A stretch of 64,000 bases of DNA from Adiantum capillus-veneris. Taxonomy: Eukaryota; Streptophyta; Polypodiopsida; Polypodiales; Pteridaceae. Both the position numbers and the translations under genes were made by a program. The DNA lies in the NCBI GenBank assembly GCA_014529385.2, contig CM043953.1, forward strand, positions 113,067,549 through 113,131,548. Reading direction: 5' to 3'. The notes beneath the pieces are model-generated. The model was not told where the DNA came from. It worked only from the letters and a program-made list of their open reading frames with translations, and ran no database searches. This document shows, in pieces, positions 31,430 to 41,955 of this stretch (within the stretch, counting starts at the first letter, position 1; the number at the start of each line of letters is the position of its first letter).

Positions 31430-34150
31430 TCCATGGTTCTCACGGACATCACAAATGGTTTTCTTCCACCACCACGTACTCCGCACACCAAAAGCATACA
31501 TATTCGCTTACCCACGGCATTTGCACCGAAGACCACTAGTGAAGGTGATCAAAGGTCATCACAGGAACGTCACCCACTTGTGAGACCAATGTTGACATTT
31601 GGGTGGATGTCCATTTGTACCCTTACGATCCTATAAGCCGCTTCCATCCACCGTTTAATAGCCTTTCCACATTTCTTCAATTTCTTGGGAGGGGAGAAGC
31701 AGGCTTGTTAGGCTATTGCAAGCGGTTGTGTATGGGTACACGTGCTTCTTTGCATATGTGGATGCACGAATATCAAGCTCTTCACCTCAAGACGACGGCA
31801 TTATAAGAGAGTGTTGCCTCTTCGGAGAGGGTAGTTAAAACTCTTGAACAACAAATTCAAGAAAAGGAGTCCCACATCCAGAAGCTTACCAACACCATCA
31901 CATACTTGAAAGAAACACCCCTTGGTGCAAGGGAACGCAGACGCACGTATTCATCCATTGAAACTCTTGCACATTCGGGAGGAGCACGCAAACGACGAGT
32001 TACAGCCACAAGGTGATTTGGTCTTTACTTGCAAGATGCATTTTTACTTCACACTATTTTCTAACATTTTTGTTTATTTGTTGCTAGAAACTTCATCCAG
32101 GAGACATGCGGTGGAACAAGCCAAGATGATCGAGTCAACCTTCTCACTAGTTGTCTCAATACCCAGGACGTGATTTCTATCTTACAATCACCTGGAGGTA
32201 ATCACATTAAGGATGCAGTCACCAAGGACCTTATGCGTAAATTAAGAAATGTGGTTAGTGATGATGACGTTCAACAAGCTTGTGATGAGGCTGGAATCAG
32301 CACCAAAGCCTATCATGCTATTTTCCAACTCCTAAAGGATGCCCTCAAAGAACATGGCATTGTGGAAAACCTATTTCCCGTTCCTCACAAGGTCAATCTC
32401 GCAACGAAGGCCACAAAAGAAGATGTGTTCTCCCGCATTGGGACATACCTACACATTGAGGACACAATGCCAACTTCCCTTGATGCTTCGTGCGCAACAA
32501 AGACAAGGGGAAAAGGTAAGAAACAATCCATAAGACCTTCGGAGAAGGGCTTTCCTTACACAATGTGGAACAATATTTTCGTGGATCTTAGAAGGCTGCA
32601 AGAAGCCATGCTTAGATTTTACGAGTTACCTGAAGAAGGTGACACACTTTACTTTTTTCTTTGGTATTATTCTTATCATAGACTCTGAAGTTTAAGGTCT
32701 TAGCACTATTTATTTTGTAGTGCTTGGCACAAAAGTCGCTTTTGTGCTGAAACTCGATGAGTGTCAGATAGTGAAAGACCGAAGGTTAGAGAGGCTAAGT
32801 GTCACTCTAATGAACGAGGCCCTTCTGCAAACCAAGCGAAGGGATTCAGTCGAGCCATCTCCCACCCCATCTTTTAGCGTGCATCAGAGAAAGACATTTG
32901 GTGGTTGGGTGCTATTGAGGTGCCCAAAGAGACAAATGGAGTACTTTCATGGATTTTTGAGATAACTCCATGGATCACAGAAGTAATACACTCCCAAATT
33001 GCATGTCAGAAGTTGGAGATTGAGGGTTTTGGTAGTTATGATGTGGAGTGGCACTTAGGTGGGGATTTGAAGACCATAAAGTGTTTGCTTGGCTGCAAAC
33101 AAGGGGCTTCTTCTCTCATGCCTTGTCCATTTTGCACTCGAGGGTACAAACCTAATGGACAAAAATCACATAAGAGCACTGCAAAGGCCGGCTCCATGCT
33201 TCCATGGCAAGGGCATGGAGAACAAGGGTTAGATTGTCGTGATATCGGAGATGAAGGTAGAGAATGTGAAGCGTCTATTCTGAGATGTCCCATGCTCAGT
33301 GCCAGACCGTGATCAAAAGGACCACGCTTGGAATCCAATCTTTCGATTTCCTCTATCGAATGTACATTTTTGTACATTACACGCATTCATGCACATTTTT
33401 GATAGGCTATTGAAGCTCCACATTGACTATGCTTTCACAATGAAACCATTGGAAAAGTCCCAAGAAGCGATTGAAAGAGTGGAGGTACTCTTGAATTCCA
33501 TTGGCTGTCACGGTGGAAATGTGTCTATTGTTGCTGCAAAGAACACAGGGGAGGCCCATGAAATTGCTCAACAAGTGTCAATGAGTGGACAAAAAGCTAG
33601 ACACTTTTTGAAGAAAGTTTCCCAAGGAAAGCCAAGTCGATATGATGCTCAAAACAACTCCAACCAGCATGCAAATAACCTTTGGGAGCTTTGGAAGGAC
33701 TTATGCAGAGCTACTACCGAAAATGATTCAAATGGCAAGCTTGCAAACAAGCGCAAGCAAGTTTGGGCACATTTTGATAAAATGGTCAAGCTTATGGGCC
33801 TTAACAGTACAACATAAGAACAACGCCAATCATTTCAAGAAGCCTTGGCAGATTTTACCAAGGTCTTCACCCTTTCTTGGGGTGAAAATAACATCACAAA
33901 TTACATGGTAAGTCATTTTACATGGTGTATTCATTACAAGGGATTGTTTTTATTTAATAATGTGGATCATTTACTCATGTGAAGAGCATATCTTGTTTGC
34001 GCATGGTGCATTTTTTATGTACAAGTATGGATCGCTTGAAATTTTTAGCACTCAAGGCATGGAGAAGTCCCATTATCGAGCAAGGGGAGTGTACTTCAAA
34101 ATTACTTGACATGGTGGTGGAATAGTGCAATCCAATTATTTGGAGGAGAT
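31430..34150 (+). pseudogene. Decayed DDE-like transposase gene of the TIR element
   Basis: Pieces in order: an N-terminal region (MVLTDITNGFLPPP from 31433), a coiled-coil part (ERVVKTLEQQIQEKESHIQK, 31830-31890) and an intron with GT at 32013 and AG near 32090. A helical region follows (32170-32640, RKLRNVVSDDDVQQACDEAG). The core has VLKLDECQIVKD (32740, candidate first Asp), WHLGGDLKTIKCLLG (33050, second Asp), MPCPFC (zinc pair), VHFCTLHAFMHIFDRLLKLH (33362) and STQGMEKSHYRARG (34040, candidate Glu). Several frameshifts and stops separate them. The order D, D, CxxC, His cluster, E resembles RNase H-fold transposases with a zinc insertion. The family is not identified. Confidence 0.5.
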
Positions 34151-34520
34151 GTTCAACTGGTTTTTCGCACAACATTTGCTCGTAAGCTCACAATGGAGCG
34201 TGCGTGACAATCCAAGATTGCTATTGAAGTGCGGAAATGGAGTCGTCAAGAGCATAGCAACAAGTGGCAAATGTCGCAAGGTCCCACCAAGCATGCTGCA
34301 TGGCGGCCGATGCAGAGTGCGACAAGGATCAAAGTGGATACTGCGCGAGTCACTACACGTGAACGCAGGGTCCAACTCTTAGCAACATGTTTATTTAAAA
34401 ATAATACTTTTTTAAAAAATATTAGTGTGAACAGGGCCCTTTTTAAATGGGCCCTTATAAATATTGCATGCTCTCATCAACCACTCATTTCTTAAGAACA
34501 GGTGAGCTCTTACGAACGAA

Positions 34521-35415
34521 ATGGCGCGCACCAAACAAACCGCGAAAGAGCATCCGCCTGCCAACAAAAACACCCTCCAAGGATGTAAGAAGCCATCATG
34601 GCTTAAAGGCACAAGAAAACGGCCACGATTGTCTGGCCGTTCCAGGAACTCATCTGGTAGTGGGCATGGTGGTAGGGCACGAGAGTCATCGAGGACTGTT
34701 GAATCTCCACCTCCTCAAGATATAACACCTAGAAGGAGAATGAAGCAACGTGCCCAGCGTTGGAGAGAAGAAGAGGGCCAGCAAACAACAGAGTTCGATA
34801 GGGAGCAGCCGTCGCGCCACCAATCACAAGCAGGACCATCCAGGACTCGGGTGGTCCATACAGACACTGAATCAGAGATTGAGCCACCATGGCTGCGAGA
34901 TAAAATACCGCGCACACACCGGGTGGTCGTTGGGGGGAAGACATTGCCTCGAGGCCAGGGAGCTCTCCCCACACAACAAGATCGGCAGCCAAGGGAAGAG
35001 GAAGAATCAGAAGAGGCTGCAGAACCAGCCCCTAAGCATGTAAACAGGCACAAGTCTAAGTTTTTCAAGAAGCCTAAACGCCGCCCGCCAGCAAATGTGC
35101 AAATGCCCCCAAAACAACCGCAATGGCGCTGAAAAATAGAAAGGCATTTGCAAAAATTCGCCACTACTAGAAGACGACGGAGCTTTTGATTCGACGCGCC
35201 CCCTTTGCTCGCACTGTGAAGGAGGTGCTTCAAAGCTATGGAAATCAGTATAGAATGCAAGCAATAGCGCTAGAGGCTATTCAAGAAGTTGCAGAGGGCC
35301 ACATCATTTCGGTGTTGGAAGATACCAACTATGCGTCATACATGCAAAGCGAGTGACAATACAGCCAAAAAATATGCAGCTTGCACGTTGATTGCGACGA
35401 GACTTCGAGCATTAG
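34521..35415 (+). pseudogene. Histone H3-like gene with a canonical MARTKQTA tail start and a long N-terminal extension
   Basis: The ORF 34521-35132 starts MARTKQTAKEHPPANK, so its first eight residues equal canonical H3 including K4. It then continues as a long, basic, Arg/Ser/Pro-rich tail of about 200 residues. After a frameshift near 35120 the histone fold follows: KIRHY-stop-KTTELLIRRAP, FARTVKEVLQSYGNQYRMQA, IALEAIQEVAEGHIISVLED and TNYASYM. After another frameshift near 35349 comes RVTIQPKNMQLAR-stop-LRRDFEH. These align with H3 alpha-N, alpha-1, alpha-2 and the RVTI...QLAR end, with loop 1 of canonical length. The long divergent tail recalls centromeric H3 (CENH3), but this is not proven. 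Stops at 35168 (TAG) and 35389 (TGA) fit CAG and CGA changes. Confidence 0.72.
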
Positions 35416-35530
35416 CCGAAGTTACCCCTCTTTTTGTATTGCACACCCTTATCTTTGTAATGATTTGACTTTCCAATGACAATATGATTAACAGTTGTGT
35501 CTACTGTGTCTATTATCTTTGTAATGAAAT

Positions 35531-36348
35531 GACTTTGTAATTTTAAGTTCTGTACGTAATTTCAGTCAATTTCAGTAAATTTGTGCTTTTTAAGTACCCT
35601 TGGGGGTAGATAAGCCTGTAAGGGGCAAAAAAAAGCCTGGCCACAAGGGCGCGCAAATGGCCCATCCATCAGTTTCGGATGGGCCATTTGCGCGCCCTTG
35701 TGGCCAGGACTTTTTTTGCCCCTTGTAGGCTTATCTACCCCCAAGGGTACTTAAAAAGCACAAATTTACTAAAACCTATTGGTTTTGCAACATTATTTTA
35801 CATGGATCCTTGTGGACATCCTTTTTTGGCCATTTCAAGCTTTGAATTCCCTATAGGCTATCAAAAAAAATAACATATTGTGAAACCAAGTGTCTATACA
35901 ACATTAATTTGGATTTTTCAAATGTCCAATGTAATTGGACTTTTTGGTGCAGGGGTGTACTAGGTAGAGCTAAAGCAGGTGATAGTGTGCTTGAAACTTC
36001 ATTTCATAATTGATTTCACCTTTTCTAGTGTCCTTGAGTGTGAGCATATGCTGGAATTGCCATAAAAAGGGTGCATCTAAATTAATGATGCAAAACCGAT
36101 TCATTTCAATAAATTTGTGCTTTGGAAGTATCCTAGGGGGTAGATAAGCCTACCAGGGGCAAAATAAAGCCTGGCCACAAGGGCGCGCAAATGGCCCATC
36201 CAAAACTGATGGATGGGCCATTTGCGCGCCCTTGTGGCCAGGCTTTTTTTGGCCCTTGGTAGGCTTATCTACCCCCTAGGGAACATAAAATACCTAAATT
36301 TACTGAAATTGATTGAAATTACATACAGAACTTGAAATTACAAAGTCA
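35531..36348. repeat. Large inverted repeat made of two long hairpins
   Basis: Hairpin 1 (about 35571-35773) and hairpin 2 (about 36105-36310) are each near-perfect palindromes with arms of about 90-95 bp. The core of both is gataagcctNNNaggggcaaa, cctggccacaagggcgcgca and aatggcccatcc, then its complement. The outer sequence gactttgtaatttNaagttctgta at 35531 is inverted at the right end (to 36348). The whole block can therefore fold as one large palindrome or as two hairpins. It lies between the rightward and leftward genes of the TIR element. Confidence 0.9.
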
Positions 36349-36711
36349 CCAATCAAAACAATTTTCATATCACCAATTGAAACAATTTTCAAGATTGACG
36401 AATCACATTCAAAAGAATTTGCAAGATAGAGAGACAATTTCAAATATTTTTTATTACTTCCAAAACGGTGATTTTACATCATATATCTGAGGAGTTCATA
36501 ATTTTTTTGACCATTTCCTGGCGTCTATTTTGCGCTTAAGGAAACTCCCCAGTCAAGAGGGACTGCGCTATGGCCTTTGGGTCAGTTAAGCCAATGGAAG
36601 CATGTATCCCTATCTAGGCAAGCACTTTACCACAAAAGCCAGTGCCAAACGCTGTGCATAAAAGGGATCTACGCACTAGGAACACTTGATGCGCAGTTTG
36701 AGCAATGGTGC

Positions 36712-38108
36712 TCAAACACAAAACTTGCTCAAAGCTTTTAACGACCAAGTCATAAAATGGGCTTGGGGAGTAAATTCATTATGGATAATGGCCACATCAC
36801 CAGGGGGAGTTGTCCTAGGTAATACGCAAGGGAAGCTTGAGGTCCAAAGCCCGTCCTCCCGCTTGCCACCCGTCCTTGCAACAAAATCATCAACCTCCAC
36901 GACATCCTGTCATAAACCGATGAAGGTTGAGAAAAAAGACAATGAAGGATAAAATAGTAACATGAAAATTAGGATACAATTTACCTCCTGCTCCTTGTCG
37001 TCCTCCTCCCTGTTGCCCTTTGCATCCAAGTCAATGCTCCCATGCACCACAGATACGACCTTTGGATCATCAAATGGGAGGTTGCATAATGGCATAGGCA
37101 TCCTAGCAGCCTCAACCTTGGCTTGCGTGGCTTGAAATTCTTCATCATCCACGTGCAACTGCTCTGCTGCCAGGACCTCCGCACATACAACTGCAATAGT
37201 GTCAGCAACAGAGTCCCCATCTGGCAAGAGCTTGCTTTCTAGGGCATCTTGTGTATTTTCTAAGGGACATTTGGTGTTGTTGCATAGCACGCTCAAGCAT
37301 TCATCCATGCGTAGGCCAAATGCTTTCTCCAAATCATGCAGGAACACATACTCCTCCCCATCCACTAACACTGAGGAGAAGCGGCTGATTTCTACCTCTG
37401 GGATAGCCACATCCATCAGTGGTAGTGGCACTGGAGTGTCACTAGGGCCAGCCGCAACTATGGATTTCTCAACCACTTCCTCAAGACCCCTAGGGTACTC
37501 GAGCCGGTGTGCCTTTCCTTCCGCTCTGCAAGGTTCATGGGGATAACCTGCTGCTCCTTGGTGTCCTTGATAAAGGACCCAACCTGAAGGTGTGGTAAGC
37601 GGAGCTCCTCCAAATCAGGTTCCTCACTCACCAAGAAGATAAATGTTGCAAGCCGAGAAAGGTACTCCACCCCCAACTTGCACTTCTTGAGCGCTGACAC
37701 CCCTGGGGCTTGCTCATCCAAGTAATGGCCTGCATCGGTTGCATTTTCTTGGAATCATTGCAACCGCTTGGAGAATGGGCGATCGCCTTTGTGTATATAG
37801 CACAAAAGATCGCAAGGCACCTAGATCCCTACATGTGGGGGGATAGATACAGAATATTTTATGATGTGCTCCTCCATGAACGCAAAAATCTCGGCAAATG
37901 CATCCATGTGAAGGGCAACTGTGGCGTCAAGGTCAGGGAGACGAGTAAAAAAGGTGTGGAGGTCCAACTTCCCTTTGTATTTGGTGTCCTCGAGGAAGAG
38001 GATGAAGCGTGACAAAGGGGTGGATGTGGCTGCAGATGCAGAGGCTGTGGAATCATCCATGTCTATCCTAGGGTGTAGATAGAGAGTGGAGGAGCTCAAG
38101 AGTTGCAA
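36712..38108 (-). CDS. TIR-element gene A: spliced gene of unknown function, probably decayed
   Basis: On the minus strand the first part (38108-37821) has DMDDSTASASAATSTPLSRF and ALHMDAFAEIFAFMEEHI. Next come 37721-37458 (LKKCKLGVEYLSRLATFIFL) and 37476-36985 (VEISRFSSVLVDGEEYVFLH, MDECLSVLCNNTKCPLENTQ). A clean GT-AG intron of 78 bp (36984-36907) joins DKEQE to DVVEVDDFVARTGGKREDGL in a continuing frame, ending near 36712. Other junctions are uncertain and one frame change at about 37460 may be an intron or a break. Acidic in the middle. No known domain is recognised. It converges on the double palindrome. Confidence 0.4.
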
Positions 38109-38339
38109 AAGTGAAAATAATGAATGAGTTAGGTGGCCCCCCTTTTATAATGGACCCTTTTTTTAAGACATTAAAAAAAAGGCACTTTCACCAAAAAATG
38201 ATTTCTCATCCCAATGCAAAAAATTATATTCAAAGGCATGATTTGCCGAAGCAAATCATGTTGATTACAGCGGGGGATCATTTTGAAAATTGCAAGAGTT
38301 ACAAAGTTATAAGATCAATAGCATAGTTCCATCCATCCC

Positions 38340-39639
38340 CTAGTCCTCCTCGACCTTCAATTTGTCTTCCATTCTCTTCCCAATCTGCGGACATTCATTA
38401 CAATAAGCATCCAATGATCGACAAACCATGATGTATTGAAAATGTGGTGGAAGGATTCTCACCTTGTGACCTTGTAAACAAAATTGTGCTTGCTGAAGGG
38501 CCTCAAAACCCATAATAACCAAATGTTCTCGAACATTACTGAGAGTCCAATGCTTGTTCACTTGGACTGCCTCCAAAGCATCGTTGGGCATCTTCACTGC
38601 AATGTCAAAGCTTGCAATAGCGCCGTCTACACTCTGTAAGGGAGTCCACACTCCAAGCTTGAACATCCAACGATCATAGTGAAATCGTATGTACAAGGAG
38701 GTGCGGGATTTCAAATAGCGCATTCCAATACCTGAAGCTCTAACCTTACAACGGTACGGGTCCCCGTTGTGCATGCCCTCCACAAAACCCCAGTCCTCTT
38801 CTAAAAGCCTTCCTAATTCCTCGTAATGCACATCTTTACATGCACGCATTGTGGTAGTCTCCACAAATCCAAACTCTTTAAAAATGTGCACAAAACAATG
38901 AATAGGCAAACACCAACTCAAGCCCACAAACCTAAAAGCTTTAGAGTATTTCAAAGAGTTTTGGACATCCATTATCATCTTTTGCTTGAAAGATGCTACC
39001 GACCACAAATTTGGCATCGGCCACTCCATACTTAATAAGGAAGTTACTTTGATGGGTTCAAGCGTTCCAAACGCTTGTGTAGAAGTAGGGACAATATAGG
39101 AGTGAGAATAGAAGAAAATCCTTCTTTGAACCAGTTTGGTGCGGCAAAGATGTCGGAACATTATTGCTCCAATATCCGCATGTATAGCATTGAATGTGCC
39201 GGAGAGACTATGTAGTGGCTGCTCCTCCACCAACGTGGATGGAAATATGACTATAAATGCATGACAAATCTTAAGTATGAATCCATAATAACATTACACT
39301 ATGATTTCACACCTAGCTTTGTATTCTCAAAACATGTACTTACAATGTGTTGGAAATCGAGGTGGTTGTTGCAAATGCATGGTTGACATTGAGAAAACAT
39401 GTTGCACAATGGCTACGGTCCCCTTGTCTTTGCGGTTCTTGAAGCCAAGGAGCTTTTCTTTCCAATGAAGATCCACGATTCTGCACACGATGAGGGCCAA
39501 TAGCAGATGGTTGCCTGTATACCCAAGCACCTTTGGTGAACTCTTGTGGCACCCACTCATCATCTACACCTCTAGTGTTGTGGCATGCAAGTGTTGTGAC
39601 CTCATCCTTTGGCCGCCTTTGTGAAGTAGAGTTGGCCAT
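38340..39639 (-). CDS. TIR-element gene B: two-exon gene of unknown function
   Basis: Exon 1 (39639 to about 39344) starts MANSTSQRRPKDEVTTLACH. A donor GTAAGTACATG follows the codons for SISNT. An acceptor TTTATAG at about 39248 leads into exon 2 (to 38340) with LVEEQPLHSLSGTFNAIHAD, FRFVGLSWCLPIHCFVHIFK, LEEDWGFVEGMHNGDPYRCK and SLDAYCNECPQIGKRMEDKL. About 400 residues in total, intact in the second exon. Cys and His are present but no standard zinc motif is certain. It could be an accessory transposition protein. Function not known. Confidence 0.45.
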
Positions 39640-39714
39640 GGTTGAGCAAAGAAAACTAGGAGGAGGAGAAGGACCTTGCTTGTTGCTACAATGTAGGTGG
39701 GATAAAGTGATATG

Positions 39715-39819
39715 AGAAGGTGGTTAACCCTTGTGTCAATGGGAGGAGAAGGTGGATAACCCTTGCTTGGTGTGGCAATGGGAGGAGAAGGTGGATAACC
39801 CTTGCTTGGTGTGGCAATG
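39715..39819. repeat. 39-bp minisatellite
   Basis: Two exact copies of a 39-bp unit containing gtggataacccttgcttggt (39742-39780 and 39781-39819) follow one degenerate copy. The array lies about 100 bp upstream of gene B on the minus strand. Confidence 0.85.
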
Positions 39820-40338
39820 GAAGGTGGTAGGGGAGGAGAAAAGAGCTTCCTTGCTGCAACAATGGAGATGGTATAGAGAGAGAGTGTGTTGGAGTAGAGG
39901 ATGAGTGTGATGGTTGCAACCAAGGAGGGGTTGAAAAAGGGTTCTAGAGAGAGAAAATCACTTTTTGCGTAAGAACTACTTTTGGGGGAGCTCTGGATAG
40001 CAAAAAAAGATTTTTCAAAAGTTTTTAAAAATTTTTGAATTTTAGGGTTTTTGGGTGCGCGTTTTGACTTTTTGAGGTCAAAAATTGCTTTTTTGACCAT
40101 AAAATAGTTTTAGGGGGGTTTTAAGAAGATGAAATTTGAGTTTTGAAAATTTTCAAATTTTTGGGATTTTTTCAGAACCGGATCAAAAAGGAGGGAAGTT
40201 GGAGGTTCCATGTGGCCCACCCACCCCACCTTCTCACTAGGTAAGAGCCCATTTAAGAAGTGTAAGACTACTTTGTCCCCCTACATTTTTGAGGGCATAG
40301 AGTGTGTCCACCACCCTCTTCTCATTGGTTGGCCTCTA

Positions 40339-40388
40339 ATTAACCTTAATCCCAAAGGGCCCCTAGAGGGTTCATATTTTTCCTAATG
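40339..40388 (-). repeat. Right terminal inverted repeat of the TIR element
   Basis: The reverse complement begins cattaggaaaaatatgaacc and has gggattaaggttaat further in, matching the left end at 30831-30898. Confidence 0.65.
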
Positions 40389-41513
40389 ATCATCTGATTG
40401 CATTAAAAGTGACAAGTTAAATGCACTTACATCAAGATTCACATGTCCCATTTTTTATATGCCTTGCTTGGCAGTTGATGTATCCCTGCTGTCTATATTT
40501 CTTGGACAATCTTCATAAAAATGTCCACCTTTTCGTCCACAATCTAAGCAATAGGCCATGACTGGTGGTAGTTGAACTAGCTTTGTCATGTCAAGCTCTA
40601 GCTGAGAAGCTTCTGTTTTGATGCTTGTCAAGTTGTCAGCATCTTCTTTCAGAACATTGAGCATCAAGTTGTAGACTGCTCCATCTTGACCTTTTTACCG
40701 TCTTTGACTAGATTCTCCAATTAGACTTGCTTCTATTGGTTGATCTATTGGATCTTGCAATTCTGGTTCTTGATTATAGATCTGACCATTGTAATCCATG
40801 TACAATGATCCTGATTGTATATGCACCAGCTGTATGTTTTGCTGGCTTGTGCAAATTTCTGTCTCCACTGAAGTCTGTGAACATTTGGGAGTTTTCTATC
40901 TGCACTTCTATCTGCACTTTATCTTTAAGCTTGCAATACCTGGCTCCATTGAAGTCTGTGAACATCTGGGAGTTTTCTGAACCTAGATTTACTCTAATCA
41001 ACAGGATCTTGGCTCTTGTGCTGCTTTTGTTGCTCATCAGATATCTATGGCCTTCTGAATCTGCATATTAAAACTTTATCTCCATTGTAGCCATATAGCT
41101 GTAAAATCTGGTCTGTTGCAGTTGTACTTGTGTTGCCATTGCTACTAGCTTTCTCTGCTATACTTGAACTCTCGGCTTGACTTGAGTCCATGTTGGCTTG
41201 TTCTATAAAAACTGTCCCTTAGCATATTTTGATTTTCATTAGTAGAATTTCTCTTGCTCGGTTTTGATAAAACTGCTTTTCGGTTTGTACAATAACTTCT
41301 AGTCTCTGGCTTCTCTTTGTCTGTACTGTGGGAACACTGTCCAAAATTGGGCTCAAATAGTGATGTGCTTGGCCTAAAAGATGGAGTCCAGTTCCCAAGG
41401 GTTTCCATATTCTAGCTCGAATTTCTAAGCTTCGATGAGTTTTATAACTCTGACTTGTCGATTTTCGGGTTGATTTTGACAAATTTAGAAATTTGGCTGC
41501 CGCTCACGGCTTT
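40389..41513 (-). pseudogene. E0: older retroelement fragment with a zinc knuckle, between the TIR element and Copia-2
   Basis: On the minus strand, 41482-41145 is open in two frames (TGLHLLGQAHHYLSPILDSV; NWTPSFRPSTSLFEPNFGQC). 41037-40774 has a repeated ENSQMFTDF, from an 84-bp duplication at about 40868 and 40952. 40667-40455 has CLDCGRKGGHFYEDC, a gag-type zinc knuckle. This looks like a decayed gag, interrupted on the right by Copia-2 and on the left by the TIR element. I cannot name the family. Confidence 0.4.
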
Positions 41514-41720
41514 TGTTGTGTGCGTGTAGCGCGTGTACGGAGTGTGTGCAAGAGAGGGAAGGAGAGAATGGGGAAGGGGATGATACATAGATAGTCTCTG
41601 TTTGGGTTAGTAGAGAAGCAAGAGAATATTCAACACTCTCTCTTTTTCTTACTATATTGATTAGGTGAAATAAAGTGTACAAGGGTGATTTCCCACGGCT
41701 ACCTGGCCTACACCCCAACA
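41514..41720 (-). repeat. Copia-2 3' LTR
   Basis: On the plus strand it runs tgttgtgtgcgtgtagcgcg to ctacaccccaaca. The PPT lies at 41721-41732 (aagtgggaggt on the minus strand). It is flanked by gcttt on the left. Confidence 0.93.
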
Positions 41721-41955
41721 ACCTCCCACTTGAAGATCATGGTGGCCAATATTGGTATTAGTATAGTTATTCTATACAAAGTTGATGAAGCATCACCAAG
41801 GCTTCATCCTACACCCATAAGTTCTATACAATGTGTATATCGCTCCGAAACTAGGCTCTTCGTGAGAGCATCTGCGGGGTTGTCATCAGTGTGAACCTTG
41901 ACAAGCTCGATGTGCTTGCCAGTCAATGCATCTCGTATTACATGGTATCTGAACT

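Larger units (their letters stand above)
30831..40388. mobile_element. 9.6-kb TIR DNA transposon candidate carrying a transposase-like gene, an H3-like gene and two spliced genes
   Basis: The ends are inverted copies: cattaggagaaatatgaacc at 30831-30850 and the reverse complement of 40369-40388 (one mismatch). Further in is gggattaagg[c/t]taat at 30884-30898 and 40339-40353, with gggcc between in both. Inside, two genes read rightward (31430-35415) and two leftward (39639-36712), meeting at a double palindrome. No clear target duplication was found, although the outer flanks share taatgca in inverted form, so the true ends may lie 10-17 bp further out. Superfamily not assigned. Confidence 0.6.

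Noticed and set aside
31173-31430. Pro/Leu/Ser-rich ORF before the transposase gene
   Set aside because: The DNA is CT-rich low complexity. Coding-like composition begins only near 31430.
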